From: Flavobacteriales bacterium
GTDB taxonomy: Bacteria > Bacteroidota > Bacteroidia > Flavobacteriales_F > PHOS-HE28
Assembly: GCA_020852835.1 (NCBI GenBank)
Contig: JADZAC010000026.1
Span: 23,178-87,177, forward strand
Direction of reading: 5' to 3'
Length of the DNA stretch: 64,000 bases
The position numbers and the translations under genes are program-made. The notes under the pieces were generated by a model that was not told the DNA's origin, searched no databases, and saw only the letters and a program-made list of their open reading frames with translations. Position 1 is the stretch's first letter. Each line of letters begins with the position of its first letter. Shown in pieces: positions 9,414 through 17,808 of this stretch.

Positions 9414-9992
9414 ATGAACTTTCTAGGCCACCTGCTCGTATCAGGAAATGACCCCTTGGTGATCGTCGGCAACTTCATGGCCGACGCGGTGAAAGGCCGG
9501 GACCTTTCCGCGTGGTCACCCGGGCTGCAAAAAGGCATCCGCATGCACCGGCGCATTGACAGCTACACGGATGATCATCCGTTGACGCTTCGCGGGCGGG
9601 AACGCCTGCGGGAGCACTGCGGCAAATATGCCGGAGTGGCCTTGGACCTGTTTTACGATCATGCCATTGCCCGGCAATGGGGCACGCTGAGCGATGAACC
9701 TTTGCCGCAATATGTGCAGCGCATGTACACCCTGCTGCAAGTGCACCGGCACCTGATGCCCGCGCGGACACAACACCTGCTCGGCTACATGGTGGCCAAT
9801 GACTGGCTGGGCTCCTACGCGCGGTTGGACGGCATCGCCCGGGCATTGGGCGGATTGGCGCAACGGGTGCCCTCGGGTGAAGTGTTGCGCGGTGCCGAAA
9901 CCGTGCTGTACGCCCACCGCGCCGCCTACGAGGCCGAATGCCTGCTGTTCCTGAACGACCTGCGCGAACACTTGATGCACACCCATGCATAA
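9414..9992 (+). CDS. Acyl carrier protein phosphodiesterase (AcpH-like)
   Basis: 192 residues matching the AcpH family: MNFLGHLLVSGNDPLVIVGN at the start, then the HD-like metal-binding features HRRIDSYTDDHP and ALDLFYDHAIARQWG, then MVANDWLGSYARLDGI. AcpH removes the phosphopantetheine arm from acyl carrier protein in the cytoplasm. I chose the ATG at 9414 because the family begins with MNFL-x-H; upstream in-frame starts add sequence not seen in relatives. The stop overlaps the following transglycosylase gene by eight bases. Confidence 0.87.
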   Translation: MNFLGHLLVSGNDPLVIVGNFMADAVKGRDLSAWSPGLQKGIRMHRRIDSYTDDHPLTLRGRERLREHCGKYAGVALDLFYDHAIARQWGTLSDEPLPQYVQRMYTLLQVHRHLMPARTQHLLGYMVANDWLGSYARLDGIARALGGLAQRVPSGEVLRGAETVLYAHRAAYEAECLLFLNDLREHLMHTHA

Positions 9993-11427
9993 GGCGGAAT
10001 ACATCGGCACGGGCCTGTTCACGGCCATGCTGGCCTTGCCCATGGTGCAAGGGCCGGGAAGCCGCACGGGCCATGTGCACGATGATGCGCCCTGGAGCCA
10101 CCCGCATGTGTTGCGCGACCTGGAACAGATCAAGCACGACACCCTGCGGGTACTGGTGCTTTCCGACCCGCTGACCTGGGAGCAACGGCCCAAGGCCACC
10201 ACCGGCTTGGAATGGGAGTTGCTGGAGCGCTTTGCCCGCAAGCATCACCTGCCCATCGTGGCCCTGCCGGTGAACAACAGGGACAGTATGCTGCTGATGC
10301 TGCAAAACGGGCTGGGCGATGTGATCGCTGCGCAGCTGTCCCCGCATGGCTGGGCTGCGCCCTATACGAGCCGCACAAGGCCCTACCGGCAGGTGGCGCC
10401 CAGCTTCGCCGAGGCCCGCACCGGTGAGAAGACCAAGAACAAGCGGCACCCGGGCGACACCCTGACGGTAAGCAGTTGGTCTCCTTTTCTGGACAGTTTG
10501 CAACGGCTGTCGATCGGTGACAGCGCCATGCCCTACCGTGTTGTGGACTCCATTCCGGACGACCTGCTCATGGCCACTGCCCTGGGCCGTAGCCAGGCCC
10601 TCTTGGTAAGTGGCGCCTCTGCCTCGTTGGAGGCCAAACGATTGCCGCTGGTGCAGTTTGCCCGATACGAAGGCACGGCCGTACCGCTCACCTTCGCGGT
10701 GAGGACCAACGCCACACACCTGTTGCACGCCATGGATACCTGGCTGGCCTCCCCGGGGTACCAAGATGAAAGCAAAGCGTTGTTTGCCGCCTACAACAAC
10801 GGCTTGGATACGCGGGGGCCACGACAGTCCAAAGGCAATTGGGCCTATGGCACCGACAGCATCTCGCGGTTCGACAGCCTGTTCCAGGTCCATGCGGACA
10901 GTGCCTCGTTGAACTGGAAGCTGTTGGCCGCAGTGGCCTTCAAGGAATCCAGTTTCGATACAGCCGCGCGTTCCTACATGGGCGCCCAGGGTTTGATGCA
11001 GATGATGCCGACCACGGCGGCTTTCATGGGCGTGCCGGAAGGCAGCGGCGTGAATGAGCACATCCAGGGCGCCACCCGGTACTTGGTGCGCCTGGACGGC
11101 ATCTTCCGCGGGCGCATCAACAGCGCGGGCCAGCGGCTGAAGTTCGTGCTGGCATCGTACAACGCCGGACCGGGCCATGTGAAGGATGCCCAGCGCCTGG
11201 CGGTTGAGCTGGGCCTTGATCCCGACCTATGGGACGGCAGCGTGGAGCGCGCGATCGTGCTATTGAACCGGCCGCGCTATTTCACGGGGCTGGCGGCCAA
11301 GAACGGCTACTGCCGCGGCCAAGACACCTATTGGTACGTGCGGGACGTGCTGGGCGTATACGGTTGGTTGGACGGCAAGCCCAAGCCTGCGGCCCCCGCT
11401 GGTGCCGCCCTGGCCCAAGGGCACTGA
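9985..11427 (+). CDS. MltF-like lytic transglycosylase (SBP_bac_3 plus SLT domain)
   Basis: 480 residues with two domains. Residues about 50-275 form a periplasmic solute-binding-like domain (TLRVLVLSDPLTWE, RFARKHHLPIVALPVNNR, LGDVIAAQLSP). Residues about 300-440 form a soluble-lytic-transglycosylase domain with the catalytic Glu at residue 321 (AVAFKESSFD), then SYMGAQGLMQMMP and FVLASYNAGPGHV. This architecture is that of MltF, which cleaves peptidoglycan glycan strands to 1,6-anhydro ends; in MltF the N-terminal domain regulates activity. An N-terminal hydrophobic stretch (IGTGLFTAMLALPM) would export it. It ends at a hairpin between convergent genes. Confidence 0.88.
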   Translation: MHKAEYIGTGLFTAMLALPMVQGPGSRTGHVHDDAPWSHPHVLRDLEQIKHDTLRVLVLSDPLTWEQRPKATTGLEWELLERFARKHHLPIVALPVNNRDSMLLMLQNGLGDVIAAQLSPHGWAAPYTSRTRPYRQVAPSFAEARTGEKTKNKRHPGDTLTVSSWSPFLDSLQRLSIGDSAMPYRVVDSIPDDLLMATALGRSQALLVSGASASLEAKRLPLVQFARYEGTAVPLTFAVRTNATHLLHAMDTWLASPGYQDESKALFAAYNNGLDTRGPRQSKGNWAYGTDSISRFDSLFQVHADSASLNWKLLAAVAFKESSFDTAARSYMGAQGLMQMMPTTAAFMGVPEGSGVNEHIQGATRYLVRLDGIFRGRINSAGQRLKFVLASYNAGPGHVKDAQRLAVELGLDPDLWDGSVERAIVLLNRPRYFTGLAAKNGYCRGQDTYWYVRDVLGVYGWLDGKPKPAAPAGAALAQGH

Positions 11428-11435
11428 TGCAACAA

Positions 11436-11461
11436 GCCCCGCCTGCCGTGGCAGACGGGGC
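11436..11461. terminator. Bidirectional terminator hairpin
   Basis: A 12-base stem with one mismatch (GCCCCGCCTGCC against GGCAGACGGGGC, two-base loop) between the convergent transglycosylase and lipoprotein genes. Confidence 0.6.
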
Positions 11462-11483
11462 CCGAAGCATTCGGCCGACCGGG

Positions 11484-12077
11484 TCACTTGCCCAGTTTCT
11501 CCATTTCCTTGTCAAAGGTCTCCTTGAACTTCTCGTAATCGTAATCGATCTTCAGTTTGTCGTCCTTACTGAGGCGCTCGTTGTATGCGGCCAGCAGGTC
11601 CTGTGCGCTGAGCTCAATGGCCACGTAGCATTTGTAGTTGCCGGTGGCTTCCACCTTCATGAGCTTCTCGCAAATGGTGCGGGTGCCGGTGAGCTTTTGG
11701 TCAACCACTTCACGGGCCAGGCTCTCATAGCGCTCGGCCACTTCCTCCTTGTTGTTCATCTCCCGGCTGTTCACGTAGTTGTCGATCACGGCCTTCACTT
11801 GGGTGTTGATGGCGCTGGCCATGTCCGCCCTGGCATTGGAGAGCGCCTTTTTCTTGGCCGTGGCCTGGTCCATGCTTTCGCCCAGGTTGTTGGCGCGGAA
11901 GTTCTTGTCGTCGGTGAAGAACTCCGGCCCCGAGCAGAGCACTTTCACCTCGGTTTCACCGCTGGGCGGTGCTGCGGCTTCCGCCGCCTTCTTCTTGCTT
12001 TTGCAAGCGCTGGTCCCGCCAACGAGCAGGATGGCCATGAAGGCGATCGATGCCATTCGTGAAGTAGTGGTTGACAT
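11484..12077 (-). CDS. LPP20-like lipoprotein (third gene of the CsgG/LPP20 operon)
   Basis: 197 residues. The signal peptide ends in a lipobox (LLVGGTSAC) followed by a Lys-rich stretch. The body has the LPP20/FlgP-type pattern of an N-terminal strand, then ATAKKKALSNARADMASAINTQVKAVIDNY, a stretch of charged helix, and a C-terminal YKCYVAIELS strand. It lies about 80 bases downstream of a larger LPP20-like lipoprotein and a CsgG-like lipoprotein on the same strand. I start at the ATG at 12077 (MSTTTSRM); the open frame goes further but lacks a signal peptide at that point. Periplasmic side of the outer membrane is the likely location. Function unknown. Confidence 0.78.
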   Translation of the reverse strand: MSTTTSRMASIAFMAILLVGGTSACKSKKKAAEAAAPPSGETEVKVLCSGPEFFTDDKNFRANNLGESMDQATAKKKALSNARADMASAINTQVKAVIDNYVNSREMNNKEEVAERYESLAREVVDQKLTGTRTICEKLMKVEATGNYKCYVAIELSAQDLLAAYNERLSKDDKLKIDYDYEKFKETFDKEMEKLGK

Positions 12078-12155
12078 GTTGATCTGTGGTTTGTGGTTGC
12101 GGTGGTCAATGCTGTTTGGTTCCAATCCCGTGCCAAAGTATTCCAAGGCCGGCCA

Positions 12156-13586
12156 CTATTGAAAAAGTGCGTTCAACAGCGCGGGCACAACTTCGGCGCG
12201 GACCTCTTGTGCCGCCTTCTTGTACGCATCCATACCGGCCTTGCCGTGGTCCAGCTGAATGCCTTTGATGCCCTGCTTGCCGGCCTCATGGATCGTTTCG
12301 CCCGATCGCCGGTCGATCACCTTGATGGTTTCATCCAGCACTGCAGTGAAGAATCCGCTGCTCTCGCCCGCCGGCCGGGTATCGGCAACCACCTCCACGA
12401 CCAGGTCCGCGTCGACCGGGCGGTCGACCGCCCGGAAACCCTTGGCGGTCAATTCTTCTTTCAGGACCAAGGCCAATGGATCGTTCCCCAACACTTGGCC
12501 CAAGTTGCGCTCATGGCCTGTGAAAAAGACCTTGGGCAACAACCGGTCGATGGGTACATGCACGGCTGGCACGGCAAGGCTGCCCAGCAGCGGTGCCGTG
12601 AACGCCGGGTCGATATCCTTGCTCACCAAGGCCTTCAGGTCCAATTCCACCACTGCTTCCGGCGCTGCTGCCGCGAGGCTTACCCGCTGGATGGTGATGC
12701 GGGCGCGCCCGTCCGCATCCGTATTGCGGCTCTCGTTCACCTTTCCCTCCGCGCCGGGGAACCCGATGATGAGCGGCAGTTGCGGCAGCGCCTTGCCTCC
12801 CGCGGCGAACGACGCGGTGATGAGCAGTTCCCGGCGGAAGCGGTTGGACCAATCCAATGCGCAACGCTCGGGCAGCACAGCCAGGTGCACACCGCCCGCC
12901 ATGCGCTGCAGGTCGTTGAAGAGTTCGTTGGCCAGGGGTACGCTCCGCTCCCCGATGGGCACCAGGTCGTTTTCGCCCCAATAGTCCTTCATCGCCACCA
13001 ATGCACGCAGGTCCAGATCGAACGCCGTGCGCAGGTCACCTGCGGCCAAACCGGCCCGGGCCCGCTTGTACAGGTCCGTGGCCTGATCGATGGCTTGCTG
13101 TTTCCGCGCTGCTTTTGCCCGGGCATGCGCTTCCTTGTCCAAGCGGTAATACATCCAGTATTCCGAGCCGCTCTCATAGGTATCCACCAGTTCGTATCCC
13201 TCCAGGCGCTCCTGCGTGCTGGTGCGGATGGTGCTGGTGAACTCTTCATCAAACTTGTATTTGCGGTCCAAGGTGTACAGCAGGCTGTTGCCCTCCACCT
13301 GCACGCTGATCTCACTGGCCAAGTCGTTCAGGGCGTTCTTCTTGGCCGTTTCCTGGTAGTCAGGCCGGGTTTTGGAAGCAATGCCAATGCCGATGTAATC
13401 GGCGCTGCTCACCGGCCTGCCCGTAACCCATGCAGGCTTGGGCAACTCCACCTGGCCTGCGGGTTCCGGCGGCTGCACGGTTTGCCGGGCCCTGCACGCC
13501 GAAAGCAGGAGCAGGAACACCAAGCCTTGCCGCAAGAGGCGCCCGCCTGCAGCCCTTCGGGGAAGATCCAGCAAACCTGTGCTCAT
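12156..13586 (-). CDS. LPP20-family lipoprotein, 476 residues
   Basis: The signal peptide ends in lipobox LLLLSAC. Residues about 50-150 match the LPP20 fold (PAWVTGRPVSSADYIGIGIAS, AKKNALNDLASEISVQVEG, YWMYYRLDKEAH). A central region has helical stretches and an Ig-like or carboxypeptidase-regulatory-like piece (ITASFAAGG to DGRARITIQRV). The C-terminal domain (VFFTGHERNLGQVLG to the end) resembles the variable-substrate half of CsgG/TolB-like proteins, with DADLVVEVVADTR. Its ATG overlaps the stop of the upstream CsgG-like gene by four bases (ATGA), so translation is coupled. No enzyme motif was seen. Confidence 0.8.
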   Translation of the reverse strand: MSTGLLDLPRRAAGGRLLRQGLVFLLLLSACRARQTVQPPEPAGQVELPKPAWVTGRPVSSADYIGIGIASKTRPDYQETAKKNALNDLASEISVQVEGNSLLYTLDRKYKFDEEFTSTIRTSTQERLEGYELVDTYESGSEYWMYYRLDKEAHARAKAARKQQAIDQATDLYKRARAGLAAGDLRTAFDLDLRALVAMKDYWGENDLVPIGERSVPLANELFNDLQRMAGGVHLAVLPERCALDWSNRFRRELLITASFAAGGKALPQLPLIIGFPGAEGKVNESRNTDADGRARITIQRVSLAAAAPEAVVELDLKALVSKDIDPAFTAPLLGSLAVPAVHVPIDRLLPKVFFTGHERNLGQVLGNDPLALVLKEELTAKGFRAVDRPVDADLVVEVVADTRPAGESSGFFTAVLDETIKVIDRRSGETIHEAGKQGIKGIQLDHGKAGMDAYKKAAQEVRAEVVPALLNALFQ

Positions 13587-14965
13587 GGCAACTTGCCGGC
13601 AAGTTCTTGACCAATGCTTCCGGCCAGCAAGGCCGAACTGGACCTGAGCAGCTCATTGGCCAGCACCGCCGTTGATTTCACTTCCCGCGGGGCGGCCAGC
13701 AAGGATGCCAGGTCACGCCGGGCGCTGCTCCGGGTATCCACCGTGCCGTTGAACTTGGGGACCAGCGCCTGTGCATTGCCTTCATAACTGGCGTAGCGGG
13801 TTTGGTCTTCCGCCTGCCGGTCCAACACCTTGCTGAGCAGCACCTGGCCGGTCTCCAGGGAAACCAGCTTGTAACTGATGGAGAGCTGGGCCCGGTTCAC
13901 CATGGAGAATTCGGTGTACTGCACGGGCTTGTACCGGGTAACGTACACGTACTGGTTGGTTTCGGCGTTCAGCTCCTTCACTTGGTACGATTCATAGCCT
14001 TCCTTGGCGCTGCGTTGCGTGCGCCCGGGTGATTCGCTGCTGCTGATCACCGTGCCCATGAGCACCGCTTGCGCCCCCATCAATTTCCCGGCGCTCACGG
14101 CCGTGGCTTCATCCACCACGCCGCTCATGCCCAGCTTTTGCTCGTCGAGGATCTTTTGGATGTTCTCACGGTCCACCACGCGGATGAAGGGATCATGCAG
14201 GTCGGTAAGAGCGGCGGTGACATAGGCCTGCATGGTGATGGCCTGGGCCTTGGACGCGCCACCGGCAGTGGTAAAGGGCAGCACCGCGATCGGGTAGCGC
14301 CCCTTGTCCACGCACTGTTGTTGCAGCACGGCGGCATCCTTGTACTGCGCATTGCGTTCGGTGACCCGTGCCAGGTCGGCATAGGCCTTTCGGTATTGGC
14401 CGGCGGCCAACTCCGCCTTGCCCAGGATGTACAGGGGTTCCAAGTAGGCAATATCCTGCAGGTTGCCGGCATCCTTGTAGCCGGGTTCCAGCCTGCCGAT
14501 CTTGGCAAATGTGGCTTCGGCCGCCGCGAATTCGTTCCGTCCCATCTGCTCCTGTCCCAAGGTGTACAATTGCACCAAGTACTCGCCCTTCACTTGTTTG
14601 AAGTCATTGGCGTAGCTCTCGGGGATCTCCAAAACCACCCCTGCGCGTTGCACCCGCTCCTGGTAGCCCTTGGCCTCCAGGAAGGCATTTACGGCAGCCT
14701 CTTTGTCTTCTCCCATGCTGAACGCCTTGAAGAAGCTGCTGAGCTTGTCGTTCAGGAGCTTCTGGCCGGTTTGTTTCAGCCCGATCTTGGCCTCCACGTT
14801 GCGCAGGTTGCGCATGGCGCTTTGAAGGTACAGGTCGGCCGCTTCCGCATACATGCCGCTTTCATCCAGCTTGGCGGCCTTCTTGGCCAATGGCTTGGAA
14901 CCGGTACAGGATGCGTTCAGCACAACGAGCCCCAGCAGCGTGGCGATCTTCAGGATGGATCTCAT
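13583..14965 (-). CDS. CsgG-like outer-membrane lipoprotein with N-terminal helical-repeat region
   Basis: 460 residues. The lipobox is VVLNASC. Residues about 30-220 are helical and TPR-like (AEAADLYLQSAMRNL, ELAAGQYRKAYADLARV). Residues about 230-420 form a CsgG-type domain (RYPIAVLPFTT, AYVTAALTDL, IRVVDRENIQKILDEQKLG, AQAVLMGTVISS, SISYKLVSLETGQVL). CsgG forms an outer-membrane secretion pore for curli; related proteins (FlgO, LpoB) have other envelope roles. It is much longer than curli CsgG, and no curli subunit genes are nearby, so a curli function is unlikely. It is the first gene of a three-lipoprotein operon. A TACCTTG sequence (one base short of the -7 consensus) lies at 14982-14988. 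Confidence 0.82.
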   Translation of the reverse strand: MRSILKIATLLGLVVLNASCTGSKPLAKKAAKLDESGMYAEAADLYLQSAMRNLRNVEAKIGLKQTGQKLLNDKLSSFFKAFSMGEDKEAAVNAFLEAKGYQERVQRAGVVLEIPESYANDFKQVKGEYLVQLYTLGQEQMGRNEFAAAEATFAKIGRLEPGYKDAGNLQDIAYLEPLYILGKAELAAGQYRKAYADLARVTERNAQYKDAAVLQQQCVDKGRYPIAVLPFTTAGGASKAQAITMQAYVTAALTDLHDPFIRVVDRENIQKILDEQKLGMSGVVDEATAVSAGKLMGAQAVLMGTVISSSESPGRTQRSAKEGYESYQVKELNAETNQYVYVTRYKPVQYTEFSMVNRAQLSISYKLVSLETGQVLLSKVLDRQAEDQTRYASYEGNAQALVPKFNGTVDTRSSARRDLASLLAAPREVKSTAVLANELLRSSSALLAGSIGQELAGKLP

Positions 14966-15001
14966 TGGGATCAGGGGGTGGCAAGGTAGTGGTTGCAGTT
15001 C

Positions 15002-15646
15002 TCACCGACCTTGTATGTAGCTGTTCAATTCCTCCACGGAGCCGGTTGATCCAAATGCTTCGTTCACATGGTAGTAATTGTTCCGGTCGCTCGCGTGATC
15101 ATAGGCGTACTTGGCAAAATCGAGCTTGCTGTCCTCAAAACTGAAGAGGTTCATCACGGCCTTTACCTGGGAAGTTGACAGGCAGTTGCTGCCTGCGATC
15201 TGCTTGGCCAACATGAGCTTGGTGTCATCCGATCCTTTGCTGCTGATCTTGGTCTTGGCCTCCTGGAAGTCGGAGGCGGCCATGGCATGGCCGCAGCCAC
15301 CGGCTTGGACAGGGTCCACCGCTTTTGTGTTGGTTCCGGGCGCCGAGGCAACCTTGGTGGTAGTGGTGATGCACAAGGTGTATCCCAAGCCGGATCCCTC
15401 CCAACCGCCCTGGTGGATCGGTGCAATGCCGGCATCCGCGAGATCCACCATAAACAGCGGAGTTGAGCCGCTGATGCCCCTGGCTTCCACGCGGGTCGCA
15501 TGCCGGCTGTTGCGGACCACTCCATCCACCACCAGGGTGAAGGGCTCCCCTGCATCGGAAAAAACGATGATATCGCTAGTAGGGCGGGCCGAAACAACGG
15601 AGTTGGACAAAGATGCGGCCAGGGCAATGATGTATAACTGTTTCAT
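15002..15646 (-). CDS. DUF4476 domain-containing secreted protein
   Basis: 214 residues. It has a signal peptide, an N-terminal beta-rich half (DIIVFSDAGEPFTLVVDGVVRN) and a C-terminal DUF4476 domain (residues about 120-210: SDFQEAKTKISSKGSDDTKL, LSTSQVKAVMNLFSFEDSKLD then FAKYAYDHASDRNNYY). DUF4476 is common in Bacteroidota and has no established role. The N-terminal part, which resembles a PEGA-like or pilus-like strand repeat, is a guess. It stands alone upstream of the lipoprotein operon, with its own -7 element. Confidence 0.85.
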   Translation of the reverse strand: MKQLYIIALAASLSNSVVSARPTSDIIVFSDAGEPFTLVVDGVVRNSRHATRVEARGISGSTPLFMVDLADAGIAPIHQGGWEGSGLGYTLCITTTTKVASAPGTNTKAVDPVQAGGCGHAMAASDFQEAKTKISSKGSDDTKLMLAKQIAGSNCLSTSQVKAVMNLFSFEDSKLDFAKYAYDHASDRNNYYHVNEAFGSTGSVEELNSYIQGR

Positions 15647-15665
15647 GTGTCACATGATCGGTTGG

Positions 15666-15673
15666 CGAAAGTA
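15666..15673 (-). promoter_or_regulatory. -7 element for the DUF4476 gene
   Basis: Minus-strand TACTTTCG, 19 bases before the ATG at 15646. Confidence 0.45.
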
Positions 15674-15837
15674 GTTGCGAGCTTGGGAGGCAATCGGTGT
15701 GCCACAGATGTATTGGCGGATATGCAAGCCATATCCCGTGCGTTCACCCAATAGGCAGACCAAGGCCGACCCGCACCGCAGGACCCCCCCGATCGACCGT
15801 TCATGTATGGCGCCACCCATGGAGGAGCGGCAGCCGA

Positions 15838-15845
15838 TACTTTCG
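15838..15845 (+). promoter_or_regulatory. -7 element for the MacAB-like exporter operon
   Basis: TACTTTCG, 12 bases before the ATG at 15858; the predicted leader is about eight bases. Confidence 0.45.
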
Positions 15846-15857
15846 TGCCCCACGCCC

Positions 15858-16565
15858 ATGATCAAACTCAACAACATCCGCAAGGCCTACCAAATGGGCG
15901 AGAACCTGCTGCAGGTGCTCAAAGGCATTGACCTGCACATCCGCAAGGGTGAAATGGTGAGCATCATGGGATCATCAGGCTCGGGCAAGAGCACGTTGTT
16001 GAACATCATCGGCCTGCTGGACAATGCGGACAGCGGCGATTACCTGCTGGACGGCATGCCCATCCGTTCCCTCACCGAAACACGCGCCGCGGAGCTGCGC
16101 AGCAAGTACATCGGCTTCGTGTTCCAAAGCTTCAACCTGATCGGGTTCAAGAACGCCATGGAAAACGTGGCCTTGCCGCTGTACTACCAGGGCGTGTCCA
16201 GCCGCAAGCGGAATGAACAGGCCATGGAGATGCTGGGCAACGTGGGCTTGCGCGAGTGGGCGCGGCACATGCCCAATGAGCTGAGCGGCGGCCAGAAACA
16301 GCGGGTGGCCATTGCCCGTGCGCTGATCTCACAGCCCAAGGTGATCCTGGCCGACGAGCCCACCGGCGCCTTGGACAGCAGCACCAGCAGCGAGGTGATG
16401 GAGCTGCTGAAGGGCGTGAACAAGGACCTGGGCATGACGCTGGTGATCGTGACGCATGAACCCAAGGTCGGCGCCCTCACGGACCGGATCATCCGGCTGA
16501 AGGACGGGGAGATCGAGAACCACCAGCAACAACCGGCAACCGCGGTGCACGATGTTCGATCGTGA
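15858..16565 (+). CDS. ABC transporter ATP-binding protein (MacB/LolD type)
   Basis: 235 residues. Walker A GSSGSGKST, signature LSGGQKQR, Walker B VILADEPTGALD and the switch His in VIVTHEPK are all intact. The sequence is of the MacB/LolD/FtsE class that powers mechanotransmission rather than membrane-crossing transport. I start at ATG 15858 (MIKLNNIRKAYQ); the upstream open frame is not conserved-looking. It overlaps the first permease gene by 14 bases. Here the ATPase is separate from the permease, whereas in MacB the two are fused. Confidence 0.93.
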   Translation: MIKLNNIRKAYQMGENLLQVLKGIDLHIRKGEMVSIMGSSGSGKSTLLNIIGLLDNADSGDYLLDGMPIRSLTETRAAELRSKYIGFVFQSFNLIGFKNAMENVALPLYYQGVSSRKRNEQAMEMLGNVGLREWARHMPNELSGGQKQRVAIARALISQPKVILADEPTGALDSSTSSEVMELLKGVNKDLGMTLVIVTHEPKVGALTDRIIRLKDGEIENHQQQPATAVHDVRS

Positions 16566-17796
16566 GAAATGGGCGGAGATCTTCAACACCATCGGCAAGA
16601 ACAAATTGCGGACGGTGCTCACGGGCTTCAGCGTGTTCTGGGGCATCTTCATGCTCATCCTCTTGCTGGGCATGGGGCAGGGCCTGAGCAACGGCTTCAG
16701 CTACAACTTCCGCAACACGGCCAAGAACACCATCGACATCTGGGGCGGCCAGACCAGCAAACCCTGGCAAGGCTTGGCGGTCGACCGGAACATCCAACTG
16801 GACATCCACGATGTGGAAGCCCTGCGCTCGGCGATCCCCGGCTTGCAGCACATCACCGGCAACCTGCGGGTATGGCGCGGCAACAGCCAGCTGAGCCGGG
16901 GCAAGCACTACGGCAACTTCACCATCAGCGGGGTCACCCCCGACTTCACCGAACTGCAGCACCAGCAGATCCTGCAAGGCCGCTTCATCAACCAAATGGA
17001 CGTGGCGCGCACCCGCAAAGTGATCGTACTGGCAGAAGACTCGCGTGATGCGCTGTTCAAGGGGGAAGACCCCATAGACCAGTGGGTGCAGGTGAACAAC
17101 ATCCCGTTCCAAGTGGTCGGGGTGTACCGGTTCGAGAGCGGTGGCCGGGGCATGAACCAGAACAGCCAGGTGTTCATCCCCTTGAGCGTGGTGCAGCGGG
17201 TGTTCAACGAGCAGCAGAACGTGGACAAGATCACCTTCAGCTTCAGCGACGGCTCCATGGCGGGCTCCAAGCAAGCAGCGCAGCGCGCGGCCTCCGTGCT
17301 CGCCGCCCGGCACCGTTTCGACCCCACGGACGATCGGGCGATCTACGTGAACAACAACGTGGAGAACGCCATGCTCTTCGGCCAGATCTTCGGGGGCATC
17401 AGCGCATTCCTGTGGATCATCGGCATCGGCACCATCGTGGCGGGCATCGTGGGGGTGAGCAACATCATGCTCATCACGGTGAAGGAACGCACCAAGGAGA
17501 TCGGCATCCGCAAAGCCTTGGGGGCCTCCCCGGCCGACGTGATCGGCCAGGTGATCATGGAAGCCATTTTCGTCAGCGCCATGGCCGGCTACTTCGGGCT
17601 GGTGTGCGGGGTGGGCCTGCTGGAGTTCATTGGAGGCAACGTGCCGGGCAGCGAAATGTTCCGCAACCCCTCGATCAACCTCGGCACCGCATTGTGGGCC
17701 ACGGGCGTGCTGGTGGTGGCCGGTGCCCTGGCCGGGCTCATCCCGGCACGCAAAGCCGCTGCCATCAGGCCCATTGAAGCACTGCGTGACGAATGA
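16552..17796 (+). CDS. MacB-like ABC transporter permease, copy 1
   Basis: 414 residues. It has one N-terminal membrane helix (LTGFSVFWGIFMLILLLGMG), a large periplasmic MacB-PCD domain (residues about 45-280) and three C-terminal helices of the FtsX type (GIGTIVAGIVGVSNIMLI, followed by the coupling sequence ERTKEIGIRKALGASPADVIGQV). It overlaps the ATPase gene and is followed after 12 bases by a paralogue. The pair probably forms a heterodimer moving substrate from the periplasm through an adaptor and an outer-membrane channel. Substrate unknown. Confidence 0.92.
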   Translation: MFDREKWAEIFNTIGKNKLRTVLTGFSVFWGIFMLILLLGMGQGLSNGFSYNFRNTAKNTIDIWGGQTSKPWQGLAVDRNIQLDIHDVEALRSAIPGLQHITGNLRVWRGNSQLSRGKHYGNFTISGVTPDFTELQHQQILQGRFINQMDVARTRKVIVLAEDSRDALFKGEDPIDQWVQVNNIPFQVVGVYRFESGGRGMNQNSQVFIPLSVVQRVFNEQQNVDKITFSFSDGSMAGSKQAAQRAASVLAARHRFDPTDDRAIYVNNNVENAMLFGQIFGGISAFLWIIGIGTIVAGIVGVSNIMLITVKERTKEIGIRKALGASPADVIGQVIMEAIFVSAMAGYFGLVCGVGLLEFIGGNVPGSEMFRNPSINLGTALWATGVLVVAGALAGLIPARKAAAIRPIEALRDE

Positions 17797-17808
17797 CAAC
17801 CGGGAAAG

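Noticed and set aside
11484..14965. A curli (csg) locus
   Set aside because: Only CsgG resemblance is present; there are no CsgA/B repeats, CsgE or CsgF, and the CsgG-like protein is much longer than curli CsgG.
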